NCBI GenBank assembly: GCA_000934455.1
Contig: KN882689.1
Location: forward strand, 13,843 to 46,927
Origin: Apostichopus parvimensis
Lineage: Eukaryota > Echinodermata > Holothuroidea > Aspidochirotida > Stichopodidae
Length of the DNA stretch: 33,085 nucleotides
Direction of reading: 5' to 3'
Part shown: positions 29,201 to 33,085 of the stretch, piece by piece
How positions within the stretch are numbered: the first letter of the stretch is position 1
How the letters are laid out: every line of letters begins with the position of its first letter
Translations under genes and position numbers: made by a program
The notes under the pieces: generated by a model
The model's database searches: none
Seen by the model: only the letters and a program-made list of their open reading frames with translations
What the model was told of the DNA's origin: nothing

Positions 29201-32200
29201 TAAATGTCTCCCTACGGTTCTGTGGGAACCAAATTTCAGTGGAAAAGTTTAAAAGAGTTCAGTCAATATTTGAAAAGAAAAGAAAAGATTGATTCGAGGT
29301 CGACAGCAGCCACAGACATTTCTGTAACAAACTTGACAACTTTCGACATCAATGTTATAGTACAGTAACACATTGCACTTTTCGAACATAACTTTTTTTT
29401 ATGATTTGACAAATTAATTTTCTACATCCAGAGTCTTGAGGTTGCTGCCAAAATTTTGCAAACCGGAGCAAACCGTATGAAGCACAGCTCGAGTTCAGAA
29501 AAGAAGGCTCTGGTCGAACAGAGGAACTTCCATAATGAATTACTTTGTTTGAGGCAGAATTGGAGGCTGAAGAGAGTGGGCAATAATATTCTTGGAGATC
29601 TTAGTTTCAGAACATGTGAGTATCATGCATTTGGTCGGCCAGATTTTGAAATCAATATTTTCCCTACACGTTATAAATGTTTGTTTGATTTTTTTAAGTT
29701 TTCACAGCTCAATCTAAATAAATATCACACATTTGCCCTCTTCTGAAATCACAAGTATGTACTTTCTTTGTTGTCTGATGGAACTTTAAGACATTTTATA
29801 GTCAGGAAATCTGACCTTAAAGTTGTAGACAAAGCTTCAGCCAGTGACCCATGTCACTGTCCATTGGACATCCAGGCAATTGGTGAAAAATGAAAGAAAA
29901 AACAAAATAAAATAGGAAGGATTATTGCACATAGCAATGAGCCAACTATTTATGTACAAAGGCACAACAAATACCTGATGTGTTTAAACAAAACAAAGTG
30001 AGATAGAACCAATTTTCAGTTCACAAGATACTATTGGGAAATGGAGACGGACTTGTCTGCTTAAATATTTAGACATGATGCAACCATTTTGCACACGTTA
30101 TACACGTTCCACGTTCAGATAAACCAAAATATGTAGACCTCTACTCCTGGCCACAAGTTTGACACCCAGGCTGGTGTAACTGAACCCTTATCTCAAATGA
30201 AGTGTATAATTAAATTTGATTTAGTTGAAAGACACAAACTCTTAAAAGAACATTACACATCATATATTCATTCTCAGAGATTATGTCTGGCGGACTAGAG
30301 GTAATAAGAATTGCCCCCAAAGTAAAAAAGAAAATTTTTTACTAATTTCAAAACTTCAGCAAACATAATAAAGTCACACTGAAAACATGTTTCCTGTCTA
30401 AAACATCTTTTTTTATCTCCTTCTCACACTTTTCAATGTCTGGAAATAATGAAGAGGGTCAAAAACCTCCACGAAAGTAAATTTGAATAAATAGCAGTTT
30501 TTATCACTCTAAACATGGTCAGCATTGTGCAGCATTGTGCTGATGACCTATGTGCTGTCACACATGTACTGCTTCATCTTCTACAGCTGGGTCCAGATTC
30601 TGGCACACAGGAACATTTGAAGTAACAAAGACAAGCGAAGAAGAGTTTGAAGAAACCGAGAAGAGGGGAGTTCCTCCTTGTTCGTTAAAAGTCACCGTTC
30701 CGTCCGATCTGGAGGGCACTAGCTTCATACGTGTTCTGATCCAGGAAGGTAGGAATCAGCCACCAAAATATCTTTGAATTTTTTATGAACCTTTATTGCT
30801 ATTTTGCATAAATTGCTTGGCAACCATTTGCAGGGTGGAGCATCTCATCACTGAAAAAAAGCTGAAAGCAGAAAATGGTATCTTAATCCACCGAAATAAC
30901 ACCAGGAATTTTTGTGAACTTACGGCAACAACCCCCAAGGAATGTATGTGAAATCAGTGAGATAGCTGTTGCCTTTTGGTTATTTAAAGTTAATGCTAAG
31001 TGTATAACGTAGTTTTAGGTTATATTATTAAGTTACAGCCCTACTTTCAGTTAGTACAGCTGTTGCCTTTTTAAGTTAATGCTAAGTGTATAACGCAATC
31101 CTTGGGAGTTATATATTAAGGCTGCAGCTCTATTTTCAGTTGAATACAAAGATATTTGTCACATTTCACAGGAGAAACAGAAATTGCATCGGCCTACCTG
31201 ATGCAATCCAGCAGAGCTCAGATTTCAATAGACTCTCATTGGCAACAGAGACTAGAAGCTGCTCAGAATGTTTTGTTCTGCAAGGAACTATTTGCCCAGG
31301 TAGGCTTCATTGTTGGTAGTATTTCTACTACTTTACTAGCTATGCTTGGAGTGTTTATTAGGTTAATAACTCCTGTTTGTAGCATTTATCCAACCTTTGA
31401 CTGGACTAAGATATTATGTAAAATGGTCACAAGTAATGCAATGTAAGTGCAAAGGTTACTCACATTTGCATTCAACCTTTTGTGTTTACAGTTTGTGTGT
31501 GGATTAATAGATTTATATTAGGAACTTTACACTGACATGATCTTTCTCTGTCAGTCTATGTTGCTTTCAAGTTATATATTGGGATTATTAAACTATTTGA
31601 AAGTACAACTTCTCTAAGCAATTACTTTCTTCCTTTTCAGATTGCACGGGAGGCTGTTCAACTGAAAGCACCAATTCCACACATTGTTGTGGGTAATCAG
31701 ATCATATCCAGCATCATTCCAGGTGTTCAACTAGTTATCAGACTATGCCATGACTCTAGCATGAGTAGCAGCAATGTAAGTCACATAATAAATATATAGT
31801 GTGGAGTCATCAGATTATGTCATGACTCTAGCATGAGTAGCAGCAATGTAAGTCATATAATAAATATAAAGTACGGAGTAATGTAAGTCACATATGAGTA
31901 GCAGCAATGTAAGTCACATAATAAATATATAGTGTGGAGTCATCAGATTATGTCATGACTCTAGCATGAGTAGCAGCAATGTAAGTCATATAATAAATAT
32001 AAAGTACGGAGTAATGTAAGTCACATATTAAATATAATGTATGGAGCAATGTAAGCCACCTAATAAATATAAGGTGTGTAGCAATGTAAGTCCCCTAATA
32101 AATATATGGTATGGAGCAATGTAAGTCACATAATAAATGTAAGGTGTGGAGCAATGTAAGTCACATAATAAGTATAAGGTGTGAAGCTACTCATTAGACT

Positions 32201-32574
32201 CACTTATGACTCCAATATGAATAGCAGCAATGTAAGTCACAAAATTAATATAAGATATGGAGCTAGTCATCGGGTACTGTCATGACCCTCAAATACTTCT
32301 GACTACTCAATTTTCACTTGATGATAATTTGATTATTTTACAAGGATTTTTCTTTGTGCCTTACACAGGTCAGTGCCCCTCCAGAGAAGAACGCGCACCA
32401 GAACATCGACCTTGAGCAATCCCTTCATCAGTTGTTGAGGGAATTACACCACAGTAATTTGAATGGTCCCACACCTAGGCCTGTCACTGCATCATTCAGC
32501 TTCAACAACAAGAAGAGGAGACTAGCTGGCCCCCTGGCATTAGATAGGAGAGAAATAGCAGAAATTCAACAAAC
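26110..32574 (+). CDS. MED17: MED17 (Mediator head-module subunit 17), 8 coding exons, 3' end outside window
   Basis: Scaffold subunit of the Mediator head module, needed in other eukaryotes for RNA polymerase II transcription. Coding exons: 26110-26210, 26615-26806, 28734-28890, 29432-29615, 30587-30748, 31172-31299, 31641-31775, 32369-32574; all splice phases agree (421 codons plus 2 nt). Anchors in order: GLDGQETY and [17 protein letters not shown] (N terminus), [74 protein letters not shown] and [12 protein letters not shown]. Each has a close counterpart at the same place in vertebrate MED17 (about 650 residues), so roughly the last third lies beyond 33085. The start at 26110 (CACTATGG) fits the family N terminus. 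It diverges head to head from TADA2B. Confidence 0.96.
26615..26806 (+). CDS. MED17: MED17 coding exon 2
   Basis: 192 nt, phase 2 in and out, acceptor ATCACAG, donor GTATCA. It codes [18 protein letters not shown], then an acidic low-complexity stretch and WESVKTKL, the same order as vertebrate MED17. Confidence 0.95.
26841..27211. mobile_element. hAT MITE, 371 bp, in MED17 intron 2
   Basis: Starts CTGGGGTGGGCAACC and ends GGTTGCCCACCCCTG, terminal inverted repeats with one mismatch. The flanks CCTCATGA (26833-26840) and CCTTATGA (27212-27219) are an 8-bp target duplication with one change. The GC-rich GGCCCGC/GCGGCCC inner ends are typical of Charlie-like hAT MITEs. No coding capacity. Confidence 0.92.
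27220..28733 (+). other. Rest of MED17 intron 2
   Basis: Intron 2 spans 26807-28733. Beyond the MITE it is AT-rich with no feature seen until the GT run and T tract before exon 3. Confidence 0.85.
28734..28890 (+). CDS. MED17: MED17 coding exon 3
   Basis: 157 nt, ends in phase 0 before donor GTACAG. The acceptor follows a GT run and a T-rich tract. It codes [17 protein letters not shown] and ends EKKK, continuing into SLEVAAKIL of the next exon. Confidence 0.95.
28891..29431 (+). other. MED17 intron 3
   Basis: 541 bp, nothing recognised. Confidence 0.85.
29432..29615 (+). CDS. MED17: MED17 coding exon 4
   Basis: 184 nt, phase 0 in, phase 1 out, donor GTGAGT. It codes [33 protein letters not shown] and ILGDLSFR, the most conserved core of the protein. 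Confidence 0.96.
29616..30586 (+). other. MED17 intron 4
   Basis: 971 bp, nothing recognised. Confidence 0.85.
30587..30748 (+). CDS. MED17: MED17 coding exon 5
   Basis: 162 nt, phase 1 in and out, acceptor TCTACAG, donor GTAGGA. It codes [14 protein letters not shown] and [20 protein letters not shown]. Confidence 0.95.
30749..31171 (+). other. MED17 intron 5
   Basis: 423 bp. TTAATGCTAAGTGTATAACG occurs twice, near 30990 and 31077, a roughly 87-bp local duplication. Confidence 0.8.
31172..31299 (+). CDS. MED17: MED17 coding exon 6
   Basis: 128 nt, phase 1 in, phase 0 out, acceptor TTCACAG, donor GTAGGC. It codes [19 protein letters not shown]. The segment before it is shorter than in vertebrates, where a longer linker precedes HWQ. 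Confidence 0.95.
31300..31640 (+). other. MED17 intron 6
   Basis: 341 bp, nothing recognised. Confidence 0.85.
31641..31775 (+). CDS. MED17: MED17 coding exon 7
   Basis: 135 nt, 45 codons, phase 0 on both sides, acceptor CTTTTCAG, donor GTAAGT at 31776. It codes [20 protein letters not shown] and ends [11 protein letters not shown]. Its last 39 nt (31737-31775) are copied, with the donor, in the following intron. Confidence 0.95.
31776..32270 (+). repeat. Tandem array of exon ends and splice donors in MED17 intron 7
   Basis: GTAAG donors occur at 31776 (the real one), 31848, 31883, 31909, 31981, 32016, 32051, 32086, 32121, 32156 and 32232, each after AAT. Most spacings are 35 bp; 133 bp separates the two long copies. 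Units read AGCAAT or AGTAAT, then GTAAGTCACATAATAAATAT, then a GTGTGGAG-like stretch. Exact copies of the exon's last 39 nt, apart from two C-to-T changes, lie at 31809-31847 and 31942-31980. A short copy is at 31894-31908, a decayed one at 32189-32231, and another trace near 32261. Confidence 0.93.
32369..32574 (+). CDS. MED17: MED17 coding exon 8 (last one visible)
   Basis: 206 nt, phase 0 in, phase 2 out, acceptor TTACACAG, donor GTGAGT at 32575. It codes [19 protein letters not shown] and [20 protein letters not shown], matching the family's KR.RLSGP.A.D..EI..LQ. The next exon is beyond the window. Confidence 0.93.
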
Positions 32575-32633
32575 GTGAGTTAGACCAAAAAATAAATTAC
32601 GAAGAAAGACATGCACAATAATTATACTTAAGT

Positions 32634-32797
32634 CAGGCATGAGCTTTTTCCGCGAATTCGCGGAATATCCGTAATTTCTTTTCTACCTCGGGACAAAAAC
32701 TATTATCCTAACAGACTGTAACATACGCAAACTGGAGCCTATACCGCAATTTTTGCAAAATTCCGTGATTTTTTTTTTTACCCCAGGCTCATACCTG
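32634..32797. mobile_element. 164-bp MITE-like element in MED17 intron 8
   Basis: Starts CAGGCATGAGC and ends GCTCATACCTG, inverted with one mismatch, and is flanked on both sides by TTAAGT (32628-32633, 32798-32803). Inside is the perfect palindrome CCGCGAATTCGCGG (32650-32663), and AATTCCGTGATTTTTTTTTT lies near the far end. If TTAAGTSA is taken as the duplication it is 8 bp, which would suit hAT. Confidence 0.75.
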
Positions 32798-33085
32798 TTA
32801 AGTGAAACAACAAAACAAATTGAAGTCATTATTATTATTATTATTATCATATGACTGTCCAAAGCGTCTAATATTTGTTAAAATGGATCAGAAAATATCA
32901 TCATTATTAGCCTATCAGTGCATTATTCTTCTGTTAGTCATAAGACCAATTTTCGATATGATTTTTTACAAAAATTCTTTCTTTCATCATTATTTTTATC
33001 CTCAATATATGTCTAGTATGTCAATCATTAAAAAATTTAGTAAATGTCATTTGTGACTTAAGTTTTACACAATTATAAAAATTAA

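Noticed and set aside
31086-31319. 77-codon plus-strand frame
   Set aside because: Overlaps MED17 exon 6 in another frame; the MED17 frame carries the conserved residues.

Overview
This is an animal (metazoan) nuclear window, about two-thirds A+T. It has small exons, introns of 0.1 to more than 9 kb with GT..AG ends, and many non-autonomous DNA transposons, tRNA-derived repeats and minisatellites. The two genes read like vertebrate orthologues but carry more introns. An invertebrate deuterostome, perhaps an echinoderm, is my guess; no single feature proves it.

Two protein-coding genes stand head to head. TADA2B, the ADA2b adaptor of the SAGA histone-acetyltransferase complex, runs leftward from a start codon at 24244. 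Twelve coding exons can be joined with every splice phase agreeing (345 codons plus 2 nt). The last stops at 9981, and the C-terminal part of about 75 residues was not found and probably lies left of the window. MED17, a core head-module subunit of Mediator, runs rightward from 26110. Eight coding exons (421 codons plus 2 nt, roughly two thirds of the protein) fit before the right edge. The 1.87 kb between the two start codons must hold both promoters and a non-coding first exon of MED17. Both products are RNA polymerase II coactivator subunits, so a shared bidirectional promoter would be meaningful.

Left to right: 1-9980 is non-coding, read here as TADA2B intron 12 or beyond. It holds a pair of inverted dispersed repeats (3066 and 4894), a 21-bp array with an octamer-like ATGCAAA motif (6698), 80-bp AT-rich repeats (8598), a 71-bp tandem array (9040-9650) and a 136-bp repeat that copies the end of exon 12 with its splice donor. 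From 9981 to 24244 TADA2B exons alternate with introns holding a 34-bp minisatellite (11163), tRNA-like relics, a 1.36 kb hAT-type element nested in a split minisatellite (16899-18254) and a SINE (20025). From 26087 on, MED17 exons alternate with introns holding a 371-bp hAT MITE with a near-perfect 8-bp target duplication and, at the right edge, a 164-bp palindromic element.

The most unusual signal occurs in both genes. A tandem array begins at an exon-intron border, and each unit re-creates the end of the exon plus a consensus 5' splice site. MED17 intron 7 carries ten extra GTAAG donors after the real one, mostly on a 35-bp period, and 13-codon copies of the exon end that differ only at synonymous positions. 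TADA2B exon 12 is followed by 136-bp copies of its own last bases and donor.
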